This document shows positions 1-5,590 of a DNA stretch of 5,766 nt, one piece after another. Both the position numbers and the translations under genes were made by a program. Below the pieces are notes generated by a model. That model made no database searches, was not told the DNA's origin, and saw nothing but the letters and a program-made list of their open reading frames with translations. The stretch covers positions 1-5,766 of the forward strand of contig QAMX01000107.1 of assembly GCA_003149835.1 (NCBI GenBank), in the 5' to 3' direction. The stretch's first letter is position 1, and each line of letters opens with the position of its first letter. This DNA is from Clostridiales bacterium (GTDB taxonomy: Bacteria; Bacillota; Clostridia; Oscillospirales; QAMX01).

Positions 1-12
1 CATCGGTCTGTG

Positions 13-2307
13 TCACATTCCCGATCCCTCGCCCCCAGCGGCAAGTTCCGCTCTGACGTCCCCCGCCGCTTGTACCATATGGGTCAGCGCTGGAAGCGTC
101 TCCTCTTCCCCCCGTGTTTTCAGGCCGCAGTCCGGGTTGACCCAGAGCTTTTCCGCAGGCAAATATCTCAGCATTTCCCGCAGCGCGCATTTGATTTCCT
201 CTACGCTTGGAATGCGAGGAGAATGGATATCATAGACGCCAGGACCGACGGCGCTCTGAAAACCGCGCGCCTGCAATGCGCCGATGATCGACAGATTCGA
301 TCGAGAAGCCTCAAAGGAGACGACGTCCGCATCCATTGCGTCGATCTCAGGAATGATATCTGAAAATTCGCTGTAGCACATATGCGTGTGAATCTGCGTT
401 TCCGGCTGCACGCCGCTGTGCGTCAGTCGGAAAGCCGGAATCGCCCAGTCGAGATATGCGCTGTGCCATTCGCTCTTGCGCAGCGGCAGCTTTTCGCGCA
501 GCGCCGCTTCGTCGATCTGAATCATGCGTATGCCGTGGGCCTCCAGCGCCAGCACTTCGTCTCGTATGGCCAGCGCCAGCTGAACGGCCGATTCCCGGCG
601 CGGCACATCTTCACGTGCAAACGACCAGTTCAGGATCGTCACCGGTCCGGTGAGCATGCCCTTGACCGGTTTTTCCGTCAGCGACTGCGCAAAAACGGCG
701 TCATCGACCGTCAGCGGACGGGCGCGGGAGATATCATTCCAGATAATCGGCGGCTTGACGCAGCGCGTGCCATAGGACTGTACCCAGCCGTTCGCTGTAA
801 TGACAAAGCCTTCAAGCCGTTCCCCGAAAAACTCCACCATATCGTTGCGTTCAAATTCACCGTGAACGAGCACGTCCAGCCCGAGCGCCTCCTGCTGCCG
901 GATGCAGTTTCGGATCTTTTCCCGGTAGTTGACGGTGTATTCTGATTCGCTGATCCGCCCGTTTCGATAAGCCGTGCGGTTCTCACGAACCTCGCCGGTC
1001 TGCGGAAAGGAACCGATCGTCGTCGTCGGAAGCAGGGGCAAGCGAAACGCCGCCGCCTGTATGCCGGTGCGCTCTTCTCTCGCCGGCAGACGCGTAAAGT
1101 CCTGTTCCGTCAGGGCAGCCACCCTTGCGCACACCGCCGCGTTGCGGCCGCGGAGAGAGGCGCGGAGGGCTTGGTTTTGCAGGTACGCCGGATGCGTTTC
1201 AGGCTCCGATACAGAAAGAAGCCCGCCCAGCTCGGCCAGTTCAGCGAGCTTTTCCTCGGCAAAGGCGAAATGCCGCCGTTGCTCTTCGGTCATTTTGTCT
1301 TCGCCGGCCGTCGAATATGGCACATGCAGCAGTGAGCAGGACGTACCGAGCACCAGATCGGAAGAGTATTGGCAAAGTTCCTTGATCAGCGCCAGCGTTT
1401 CGGAATAATCGTTCCGCCAGATATTCGAGCCGCTGACAGCTCCGGCAAACAACACCTTTCCCTTCGGAAAGCCGTAGCGGCGGATCAGCTCTTGATTCAT
1501 CGCACCTTCACAGAAATCCAACCCGACGCCGTCGAACGGCAAATCCGTCAACGCCGAATAACAGTCGCGCACGTCGCCGAAATACGTCTGTACGAGCACT
1601 TTGCAGCGCCCTTTTTCTGCCAGCAAAGGCCGGTAGAGCTCGGTGAAGAAAGCGATATCCTCCTCGGACAGATCCAGGACCAGTGCCGGCTCATCCAGTT
1701 GTATCCACTCCGCGCCAAGCGCGGAAAAACGCTGCGCCAACGCCGCATAGGCGTTGGCGATCTCAGGGCCAAACGACGCGGCTGTTCTGCTGCCTGTACA
1801 ACGCGCCAGCCGCAGGAACGTATAGGGTCCGATGACGACGGGCTTGGTTTTGATGCCCAACGCCTGTGCCTCGGCAAATTCATCGAACGGCTTAGTCCCC
1901 GCCAACCGAATCTCGCAGCCGTCCTCCAATTCGGGAACGATATAATGATAGTTCGTATGGAACCATTTCTTCATTATAAGCGCCTTGACGTCTCCTTGCC
2001 CGCCTTGATAACCCCGCGCCATCGCAAAATACCGTTGCATTTCCGTCAGATTCAGCGCCTGATAGCGCTGCGGAACACAATTCAGCAGGCACGCCATGTC
2101 CAGCATGTTGTCATAAAATGAAAAGTCGTTGGAGGGAATCCAGTCGATCCCGTGCGCCGCCTGCTTTTCCCAGTGCTTCCTCCGGAGAACCGCGCCCTCC
2201 GCACACAGAGCCTGTTCCGTCAGTTCGCCCCTGAAATACCGCTCTGTGGCGAATTTCAACTCCCGTTGCGCGCCGATGCGCGGAAAACCCACAACCGCTG
2301 TCTTCAT
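13..2307 (-). CDS. metE: Cobalamin-independent methionine synthase (5-methyltetrahydropteroyltriglutamate--homocysteine S-methyltransferase)
   Basis: Cytosolic zinc enzyme that transfers the methyl group of 5-methyltetrahydropteroyl-polyglutamate to homocysteine, the last step of methionine synthesis, without B12. The 764-residue product is about full family length (E. coli MetE is 753). The N-terminal domain opens with GFPRIGAQRELKFA (7-20) and has QLDEPAL (203-209). The catalytic C-terminal domain starts near TTTIGSFPQT (428-437). Zinc ligands are visible as H642 and C644 (HTHMC), E666 (SFEASRSN) and C727 (NPDCGLKTR), with the same spacing as E. coli H641/C643/E665/C726. Homocysteine-site residues E484 (HGEFERNDM) and D599 (QIDE) are present. 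The start ATG is preceded by GAGGAAGAG (2314-2322 on the plus strand), a slightly distant ribosome binding site. It lies directly downstream of a LysR-type gene on the same strand and a MET-box, which suggests methionine/homocysteine control. One oddity is QIDEAALREK where E. coli has QIDEPALREG. The tail is about ten residues longer than in E. coli. Family assignment is essentially certain. Confidence 0.98.
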   Translation of the reverse strand: MKTAVVGFPRIGAQRELKFATERYFRGELTEQALCAEGAVLRRKHWEKQAAHGIDWIPSNDFSFYDNMLDMACLLNCVPQRYQALNLTEMQRYFAMARGYQGGQGDVKALIMKKWFHTNYHYIVPELEDGCEIRLAGTKPFDEFAEAQALGIKTKPVVIGPYTFLRLARCTGSRTAASFGPEIANAYAALAQRFSALGAEWIQLDEPALVLDLSEEDIAFFTELYRPLLAEKGRCKVLVQTYFGDVRDCYSALTDLPFDGVGLDFCEGAMNQELIRRYGFPKGKVLFAGAVSGSNIWRNDYSETLALIKELCQYSSDLVLGTSCSLLHVPYSTAGEDKMTEEQRRHFAFAEEKLAELAELGGLLSVSEPETHPAYLQNQALRASLRGRNAAVCARVAALTEQDFTRLPAREERTGIQAAAFRLPLLPTTTIGSFPQTGEVRENRTAYRNGRISESEYTVNYREKIRNCIRQQEALGLDVLVHGEFERNDMVEFFGERLEGFVITANGWVQSYGTRCVKPPIIWNDISRARPLTVDDAVFAQSLTEKPVKGMLTGPVTILNWSFAREDVPRRESAVQLALAIRDEVLALEAHGIRMIQIDEAALREKLPLRKSEWHSAYLDWAIPAFRLTHSGVQPETQIHTHMCYSEFSDIIPEIDAMDADVVSFEASRSNLSIIGALQARGFQSAVGPGVYDIHSPRIPSVEEIKCALREMLRYLPAEKLWVNPDCGLKTRGEEETLPALTHMVQAAGDVRAELAAGGEGSGM

Positions 2308-2342
2308 GTTATTCTCTTCCTCGTTCCTTACTATTAAAATGA

Positions 2343-2386
2343 TTCATGCAGGTACGCTAAAAAGGACCTTCTGCGCCCTGCATGAA
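2343..2386 (-). repeat. Inverted repeat / stem-loop at the 5' end of the metE transcript
   Basis: TTCATGCAGG (2343-2352) and CCTGCATGAA (2377-2386) are perfect 10-bp arms. Read as minus-strand RNA the intervening 24 nt can continue the stem: a G-U pair, CGC with GCG, then an A/G-rich side against a U-rich side, with single-base bulges. The predicted metE start (about 2379-2383) falls in the first arm, so most of the stem would form the very 5' end of the mRNA. After the second arm comes UCAUUUUAAU, so a weak terminator for transcripts coming from the regulator gene is an alternative reading. It could also act as DNA, as a second operator. The repeat is seen directly; its role is inference. 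Confidence 0.6.
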
Positions 2387-2387
2387 C

Positions 2388-2418
2388 AGTATAGCACAAA
2401 AGGCCTTCTATGCGTTAA
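2388..2418 (-). promoter_or_regulatory. Predicted metE promoter
   Basis: On the minus strand, TATACT (2393-2388) is a good -10. The best -35 is TTAACG (2418-2413), four of six matches to TTGACA at a long 19-nt spacing. A weak -35 with a good -10 fits a promoter that needs an activator. The expected start is about 2379-2383, giving a leader of about 75 nt. The MET-box centre at 2448 then sits at about -65 to -69. No other promoter of similar quality is visible between the regulator stop codon and metE. Confidence 0.6.
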
Positions 2419-2432
2419 CTCTAATTTTTTAT

Positions 2433-2463
2433 CCCATGATATAGTTTTAAACTATATCATGGG
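2433..2463. promoter_or_regulatory. MET-box-like palindromic operator upstream of metE
   Basis: A perfect inverted repeat with 15-bp arms (CCCATGATATAGTTT and its complement) around a single central T at 2448. The inner 17 bases, 2440-2456, read TATAGTTTTAAACTATA. From memory this is an exact match to TATAGTTtnaAACTATA, the MET-box predicted by comparative genomics for the LysR-type methionine regulator MtaR/MetR of Streptococcaceae. It overlaps the stop codon of the upstream LysR-type gene and lies about 65 bp upstream of the predicted metE start, the standard recognition-site position for LysR-type activators. Neither side carries a proper T-run (on the minus strand AUAAAAAAUU follows), so a terminator is unlikely. 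Binding by the neighbouring regulator is inferred. Confidence 0.8.
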
Positions 2464-3394
2464 GCGAAATATTTTCGCCTGCGTTGCCGCGGATTGCCGC
2501 CGTATAGGCTTTCAGGCAGTCGATATAGGCGCGGGCGGGCGTGCTGAGCGCCACATCGCGACGCACGATGTAGCCGACCCGGATCATCTCTTCGCTTTCC
2601 AGCGGCACGCTGACGATATTGGTGCCGTTGAGGTCTTCGCTGAGGATACCGGTCGAAATCGTATAGCCGTTGAGGCCGATCAAGAGGTTGAACAGCGTCG
2701 CGCGGTCGCTGACGAGAATGTTTTTCCGGTGCGAAATCGTGCTGAGGATTTCCTCGGAAAAGTAAAAGGAATTGTAGGTGCCCTGTTCAAACGAAAGACA
2801 GGGATACGCTTCCAGGTCTGTTATTGAAATAGACTGCCGCGACGCCAGCGGGTTTTCTGTGCAGACAAACACGTGCGGCTGTACAGAGAGCAGAAGCTGA
2901 AAACTCAGCCCACTTTCACGCAATAATTTTAAAATAATTTTCTCATTAAAATCGCTCAGATAGAGGATTCCGATCTCACTTCGCAGGTCGCGCACGTCCT
3001 CAATGATCGCGTGCGTCCGCGTCTCACGGAGTGTAAATTCATATTCGTCCTGACCATAGCGGCGAATCAAGTTGACGAAGGCGTTGACTGCAAATGCATA
3101 GTGCTGCGTCGATATAGAAAGAATGCGGCGGCGCGGCGGCCGGTGCAGATAACGCTGCTCCAACAGTTCCGCCTGTTCAACGACCTGACGGGCATAACTC
3201 AGAAATTCCGTGCCGTCCTGCGTAAGGATGGCGCCGCGGCTCGTGCGTACAAACAGCTCGATCCCAAGTTCCTGCTCCAATTCCTTGATCGCGTTGGACA
3301 GGCTCGGCTGCGTCACAAAGAGCCGTTCGGCCGCGCGGCTGATCGAACCTGCGGAAACGACTTCGATTACATATTTGAGTTGCTGCAACGTCAT
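2447..3394 (-). CDS. LysR-family transcriptional regulator, probable methionine/cysteine-type activator of metE
   Basis: A 315-residue LysR-type regulator of normal family length. The N-terminal winged helix-turn-helix is clear: MTLQQLKYVIEV at the start, helix-turn-helix about residues 18-37 (ISRAAERLFVTQPSLSNAIKE), then LEQELGIELFVRTSRGAILTQDG. The rest (about 90-300) is the effector-binding domain; its ligand cannot be read from sequence. I chose the ATG at 3394 rather than the in-frame ATG at 3427. The former has AGGGAG six bases upstream and begins with the typical first residues of the family. The latter has no ribosome binding site and would add 11 unusual residues. The helix-turn-helix resembles the CmbR/MtaR group controlling sulfur amino-acid genes in Gram-positives. 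Its position directly before metE, with a MET-box at its own stop codon, supports that. The function is well supported as LysR-type and only probable as methionine-specific. Confidence 0.92.
   Translation of the reverse strand: MTLQQLKYVIEVVSAGSISRAAERLFVTQPSLSNAIKELEQELGIELFVRTSRGAILTQDGTEFLSYARQVVEQAELLEQRYLHRPPRRRILSISTQHYAFAVNAFVNLIRRYGQDEYEFTLRETRTHAIIEDVRDLRSEIGILYLSDFNEKIILKLLRESGLSFQLLLSVQPHVFVCTENPLASRQSISITDLEAYPCLSFEQGTYNSFYFSEEILSTISHRKNILVSDRATLFNLLIGLNGYTISTGILSEDLNGTNIVSVPLESEEMIRVGYIVRRDVALSTPARAYIDCLKAYTAAIRGNAGENISPHDIV
2463..2479. repeat. Short inverted repeat in the 3' end of the LysR-type gene
   Basis: GGCGAAA (2463-2469) and TTTCGCC (2473-2479) form perfect 7-bp arms around TAT. 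It abuts the MET-box palindrome and shares one base with it, so the regulator mRNA ends in two tandem potential stem-loops. It lies inside coding sequence and may be incidental. Confidence 0.35.
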
Positions 3395-3442
3395 GGCTGT
3401 CTCCCTTTTCACGCTGCCCGCCTCCATCAGCGCGGGCTATGG

Positions 3443-3470
3443 AGTTTATGAAAAGAACAGCCGGGGGCAA
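3443..3470 (-). promoter_or_regulatory. Possible promoter of the LysR-type gene
   Basis: On the minus strand, TTGCCC (3470-3465) and TAAACT (3448-3443) are each four-of-six matches to the -35 and -10 consensus, with a 16-nt spacer. The start would be near 3436, giving a leader of about 42 nt to the ATG at 3394 and leaving the alternative ATG at 3427 without room for a ribosome binding site. The promoter lies within the mrp terminator hairpin, which weakens confidence. No MET-box-like palindrome is seen here, so autoregulation is not evident. Confidence 0.35.
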
Positions 3471-3484
3471 AGCGCCTCCAGCTG
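3450..3484 (-). terminator. Rho-independent terminator downstream of mrp
   Basis: Read on the minus strand, CAGCTGGAGGC and GCCCCCGGCTG (arms at 3484-3474 and 3468-3458) pair over 11 positions with one G-U and one A-C mismatch around a GCUUU loop. TTCTTTTC (3457-3450) follows. It lies about 150 bases after the mrp stop codon and before the LysR-type gene, so it should separate the two transcripts. It overlaps the candidate regulator promoter. Confidence 0.6.
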
Positions 3485-3502
3485 TCCCATCCCATTGAAA
3501 CA

Positions 3503-3518
3503 GGCCGCTACCGCGGCC
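3503..3518. repeat. GC-rich inverted repeat in the mrp-lysR intergenic region
   Basis: GGCCGC (3503-3508) and GCGGCC (3513-3518) form 6-bp arms around TACC. No T-run follows on either strand, so it is not a terminator by itself. It may be structure in the mrp 3' untranslated RNA. Apart from this repeat and the terminator beside it, the 3428-3633 gap holds no gene I can support. Confidence 0.3.
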
Positions 3519-3633
3519 GATATACAAAAAGCCTCATCTTTCCGCGGCAACGGGAAATTACGTCGATCCAATGATTCCGGCCATCTCTACTGCCAATAGA
3601 ACCTTCCGTCGTTGCCGGCGGTTTTGAAACCGT

Positions 3634-4473
3634 TCAGGCGTTTTCCTCCGGCAGCAGCTTGCCGATCCGATCGGCCGCGTCTTTCAGCGGCGTGTCGTCG
3701 CAGAGTTCAATCGAGCCCTTGTCGCCCGCGGCGGCGATCGCCGGCTGGAACGGGATTCGCCCGAGCACGTCGAGGCCGTATTCGGCGGCGACCGCGTCGA
3801 TATGGCTCTCGCCGAATACAAACAGCTTTTTGCCGCAGTCAGGGCATTCGGCGTAGCTCATGTTCTCGACGATGCCGAGCACCGGGATATCCATCAGCTT
3901 TGCCATTTTGATCGCCTTTTCGACGATCATCGATACCAGCTCCTGCGGCGTGGTAACGATGATGACGCCGTCGAGCGGGATCGACTGGAAGACCGTCAGC
4001 GGCACGTCGCCGGTTCCCGGCGGCATATCGATAAACATAAAGTCCACGTCGCCCCAGACCGTATCTGTCCAGAACTGCTTGACCGTTCCCGCCAAGATGG
4101 GGCCGCGCCAGACGACCGGATCGGTCTCGTTTTTCAGCAGCAGATTGACGCTCATCACGCCGATCCCCGTCTTGCTGTGCGCCGGGTAGATGCCCGACTC
4201 GTCCATCTCCGCTTTGTCCCTGATACCGAACATCCGCGGAATCGACGGACCGGTGATGTCGCAGTCCATCACGGCGGCACGGTACCCGCGGCGCTGCATC
4301 GATACGGCGAGCATCGCCGTGACCAGCGACTTGCCGACGCCTCCCTTGCCGGAGACCACCGCGATCGTCCGTTTGACGTCGCTCATCTCATTGGTCCGCG
4401 CTTTTTCAAACGCCGACCGTTCGCCGCAGTCCTGCCCGCAGTTGGAACAATCGTGCGTACATTCTTCGCTCAT
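3634..4473 (-). CDS. mrp: Mrp/NBP35 family ATP-binding iron-sulfur cluster carrier protein
   Basis: A 279-residue cytosolic P-loop ATPase of the Mrp (ApbC)/NBP35 family, which binds an Fe-S cluster and passes it to apoproteins. The deviant Walker A motif GKGGVGKS is at 42-49. DCDITGPSIPRMFG (70-83) and DMPPGTGD (149-156) are the family's other nucleotide-site signatures. The C-terminal CPDC (C210, C213) is the CXXC pair that holds the bridging cluster in the dimer. The N-terminus carries four more cysteines, C5, C9, C12 and C16 (CX3CX2CX3C), as in many clostridial Mrp proteins and resembling the NBP35 N-terminal cluster site. The start ATG has GGAG nine bases upstream. An inner ATG at residue 30 lacks a good ribosome binding site and would lose the cysteines. 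It has its own strong promoter, divergent from yfbR, and a downstream terminator, so it is probably monocistronic. Client proteins cannot be told from sequence. Confidence 0.96.
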   Translation of the reverse strand: MSEECTHDCSNCGQDCGERSAFEKARTNEMSDVKRTIAVVSGKGGVGKSLVTAMLAVSMQRRGYRAAVMDCDITGPSIPRMFGIRDKAEMDESGIYPAHSKTGIGVMSVNLLLKNETDPVVWRGPILAGTVKQFWTDTVWGDVDFMFIDMPPGTGDVPLTVFQSIPLDGVIIVTTPQELVSMIVEKAIKMAKLMDIPVLGIVENMSYAECPDCGKKLFVFGESHIDAVAAEYGLDVLGRIPFQPAIAAAGDKGSIELCDDTPLKDAADRIGKLLPEENA

Positions 4474-4506
4474 TTATCACATCTCCACTTGTCTCTTGAT
4501 ACCCAT

Positions 4507-4535
4507 ATTTTACCATGTACATTGACAAAAGTCAA
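4507..4535 (-). promoter_or_regulatory. mrp promoter
   Basis: On the minus strand, TTGACT (4535-4530) and TAAAAT (4512-4507) are separated by exactly 17 nt, each five of six to consensus. The predicted start is near 4500, leaving a leader of about 27 nt. It overlaps the divergent yfbR promoter over 4522-4535. Confidence 0.8.
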
Positions 4536-4550
4536 CCAAACCGGTATAAT
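4522..4550 (+). promoter_or_regulatory. yfbR promoter, perfect sigma-A consensus
   Basis: TTGACA (4522-4527), a 17-nt spacer and TATAAT (4545-4550): a perfect housekeeping promoter on the plus strand. The expected start is near 4557, giving a leader of about 170 nt before yfbR. Its -35 lies two bases from the -35 of the opposing mrp promoter. Together they form TTGACAAAAGTCAA, an inverted repeat with 5-bp arms. Confidence 0.88.
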
Positions 4551-4556
4551 GAGGCT

Positions 4557-4726
4557 GTATTGAGCTTTTCCAAAAACATCCGTGTGCATACATTCCGTAC
4601 CCTCTCGCTCATCCCCGAATGGATTCATCCGCCGGAGCTGCGCCGGAACAAACCCGATATTGACCGGCGGCTTTTGCAGACACCGGAAAAAATTCCGTTT
4701 TCACGATCTTATAGAGGAGACCTACC
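4557..4726 (+). other. Long 5' leader of yfbR with possible stem-loops
   Basis: About 170 transcribed bases without a convincing reading frame. CCGCCGG (4629-4635) and CGCCGG (4641-4646) can each pair with CCGGCGG (4664-4670), so two alternative stems compete; CTTTT follows the shared arm. A second small stem, CGGAA with TTCCG (4684-4697), is followed by TTTT. These resemble weak attenuators, but stems are short and T-runs are only four bases. I recognise no known riboswitch class. The leader ends in AGAGGAGA, the ribosome binding site seven bases before the ATG at 4727. Confidence 0.4.
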
Positions 4727-5314
4727 ATGTCCGAAAGCAATTTTTTCGCGTTTATCGACCGCATGAAATACATCAACCGCTGGGGGCTGATGCGCAGCAG
4801 CATCCCTGAAAACGTGCAGGAGCACAGCATGCAGGTCGCCGTCCTCGCGCACGCGCTCGCGGTAATCGGGCGGGATCTTTTCGGAAAGAAAATTGACCCG
4901 CCGCGGATTGCCGCCGCCGCGCTGTACCACGACTGCTCGGAGATCTTCACCGGCGACCTGCCGACGCCGGTGAAATATAAAAACGAGCGCCTTTCCGGCG
5001 CCTATAAGGACGCGGAGCTGGAAGCGAAGCGGCAGCTTTTCGATATGCTGCCCGCGGAGCTGCGCCCCGGCTTTGCCGAGGTCGTCTTTTTTGAGGAGGA
5101 ACAGCCAGAGCTGTACCGCTATATCCGCGCCGCGGACAAGCTCTCGGCCTATATCAAGTGCCTGACCGAGCTGGCGTCGGGAAACGGGGATTTCAAAAAG
5201 GCGGCGGCGACGCTCAGGGACACGCTCGGCGCGCTCGCAGCGGAAACCGAGGAGCTCTCTTATTTCATGGAACACTTTATCGAGGGCTACGGCCTGACCG
5301 TCGACGAGCTGTAA
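4727..5314 (+). CDS. yfbR: HD-domain 5'-deoxynucleotidase, YfbR family
   Basis: Divalent-metal-dependent phosphohydrolase that removes the 5' phosphate from deoxyribonucleoside monophosphates, part of cytosolic deoxynucleotide turnover. The 195 residues match E. coli YfbR (199 residues) along their whole length. Visible identities include NRWGLMR (17-23), ENVQEHSMQVA (28-38), YHDCSEIFTGDLPTPVKY (67-84) and AADKLSAYIKC (135-145). Metal-site residues H33, H68, D69 and D137 fall at the same numbers as in E. coli, as do R18, W19 and E72, the last two implicated in substrate selection and catalysis. No truncation or missing key residue is seen. The start is decided by GGAG seven bases upstream. 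It is expressed alone: a strong promoter and long leader lie upstream and a strong terminator directly after. The divergent partner mrp suggests only shared housekeeping expression. Exact substrate range in this organism is inferred from the family. Confidence 0.96.
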   Translation: MSESNFFAFIDRMKYINRWGLMRSSIPENVQEHSMQVAVLAHALAVIGRDLFGKKIDPPRIAAAALYHDCSEIFTGDLPTPVKYKNERLSGAYKDAELEAKRQLFDMLPAELRPGFAEVVFFEEEQPELYRYIRAADKLSAYIKCLTELASGNGDFKKAAATLRDTLGALAAETEELSYFMEHFIEGYGLTVDEL

Positions 5315-5333
5315 GATTTTCGGATGACCCCAT

Positions 5334-5376
5334 CCGTGTGGAAACGGCGCACCTCCGTTTTTCACACGGTTTTTTT
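5334..5376 (+). terminator. Rho-independent terminator of yfbR
   Basis: CCGTGTG (5334-5340) pairs with CACACGG (5363-5369). Inside, GAAACGG pairs with CCGTTTTT-side bases around a short loop, and a run of seven T (5370-5376) follows. It begins 20 bases after the TAA stop. A smaller stem, CGGATG with CATCCG (5321-5336), overlaps its first three bases and could compete with it. Confidence 0.9.
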
Positions 5377-5420
5377 GGATGAATAGACTTCCATCCGGTC
5401 GTTTTTTGTCGTTTTAGGTG

Positions 5421-5448
5421 TTGACATTTTTTCGTTCTTTTGTATAAT
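5421..5448 (+). promoter_or_regulatory. Promoter of the secreted-protein gene
   Basis: TTGACA (5421-5426), a 16-nt T-rich spacer and TATAAT (5443-5448), both hexamers perfect. A second overlapping TATAAT at 5448-5453 would have a 21-nt spacer and is less likely. The expected start is near 5455, about 135 nt before the ATG at 5591. Confidence 0.8.
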
Positions 5449-5454
5449 ATAATC

Positions 5455-5590
5455 AGATTCATTCATTAAACTGTAAATTTAAAATCTAAGCGCAAAATCA
5501 AACGACAGCCAAACCGCCGCTGCCCGCTTTCTTCCACCGATCTTGTTGCGGCACACGAAGCCGCCGCTTGACAAATTTGGGAGGTGACGT
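5455..5590 (+). other. Leader of the secreted-protein gene
   Basis: The first part (to about 5510) is AT-rich, the second GC-rich. A small stem, GCGGC (5548-5552) with GCCGC (5560-5564), precedes the ribosome binding site, and CCGCCGCT occurs twice, near 5515 and 5561. No open reading frame or known RNA family is recognised. The leader ends in GGGAGGTGA, a strong ribosome binding site. Confidence 0.35.

Noticed and set aside
2308..2446. Possible SAM (S-box) riboswitch or T-box in front of metE.
   Set aside because: The predicted leader is only about 75 nt and shows none of the conserved helices or the T-box sequence; only the 10-bp-arm hairpin is present.
2433..2463. Large palindrome read as a terminator of the LysR-type gene.
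   Set aside because: On the minus strand the hairpin is followed by AUAAAAAAUU, not a U-run. The exact MET-box match and its position upstream of metE explain it better.
3395..3427. Upstream in-frame ATG at 3427 that would lengthen the LysR-type protein by 11 residues.
   Set aside because: No ribosome binding site precedes it, the extra residues do not look like the family, and the ATG at 3394 has AGGGAG at ideal spacing.
3619..3632. CGGTTTTGAAACCG dyad just after the mrp stop codon as a terminator.
   Set aside because: The stem is 5-6 bp with a tiny loop and no T-run follows on the minus strand.
3802..4563. Long plus-strand reading frame opposite mrp (about 250 codons); similar frames lie opposite metE at 382-945, 974-1408 and 1369-2121.
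   Set aside because: They are antisense to clearly recognised genes, have no family resemblance or ribosome binding site, and are expected from the GC-rich codon use of the real genes.
4578..4587. CATCCGTGTG in the yfbR leader repeated at 5331-5340 in its terminator, suggesting long-range pairing.
   Set aside because: Roughly sixteen chance 10-base repeats are expected in a window of this size, so it carries no weight alone.
4582..4809. Small reading frames in and across the yfbR leader as an upstream peptide gene.
   Set aside because: They lack ribosome binding sites, run into yfbR in another frame and show no recognisable protein features.
5568..5573. Second TTGACA just before the secreted-protein gene.
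   Set aside because: A -10 at normal spacing would fall on the start codon (ATGAAA), which does not match; the promoter at 5421-5448 is much better.
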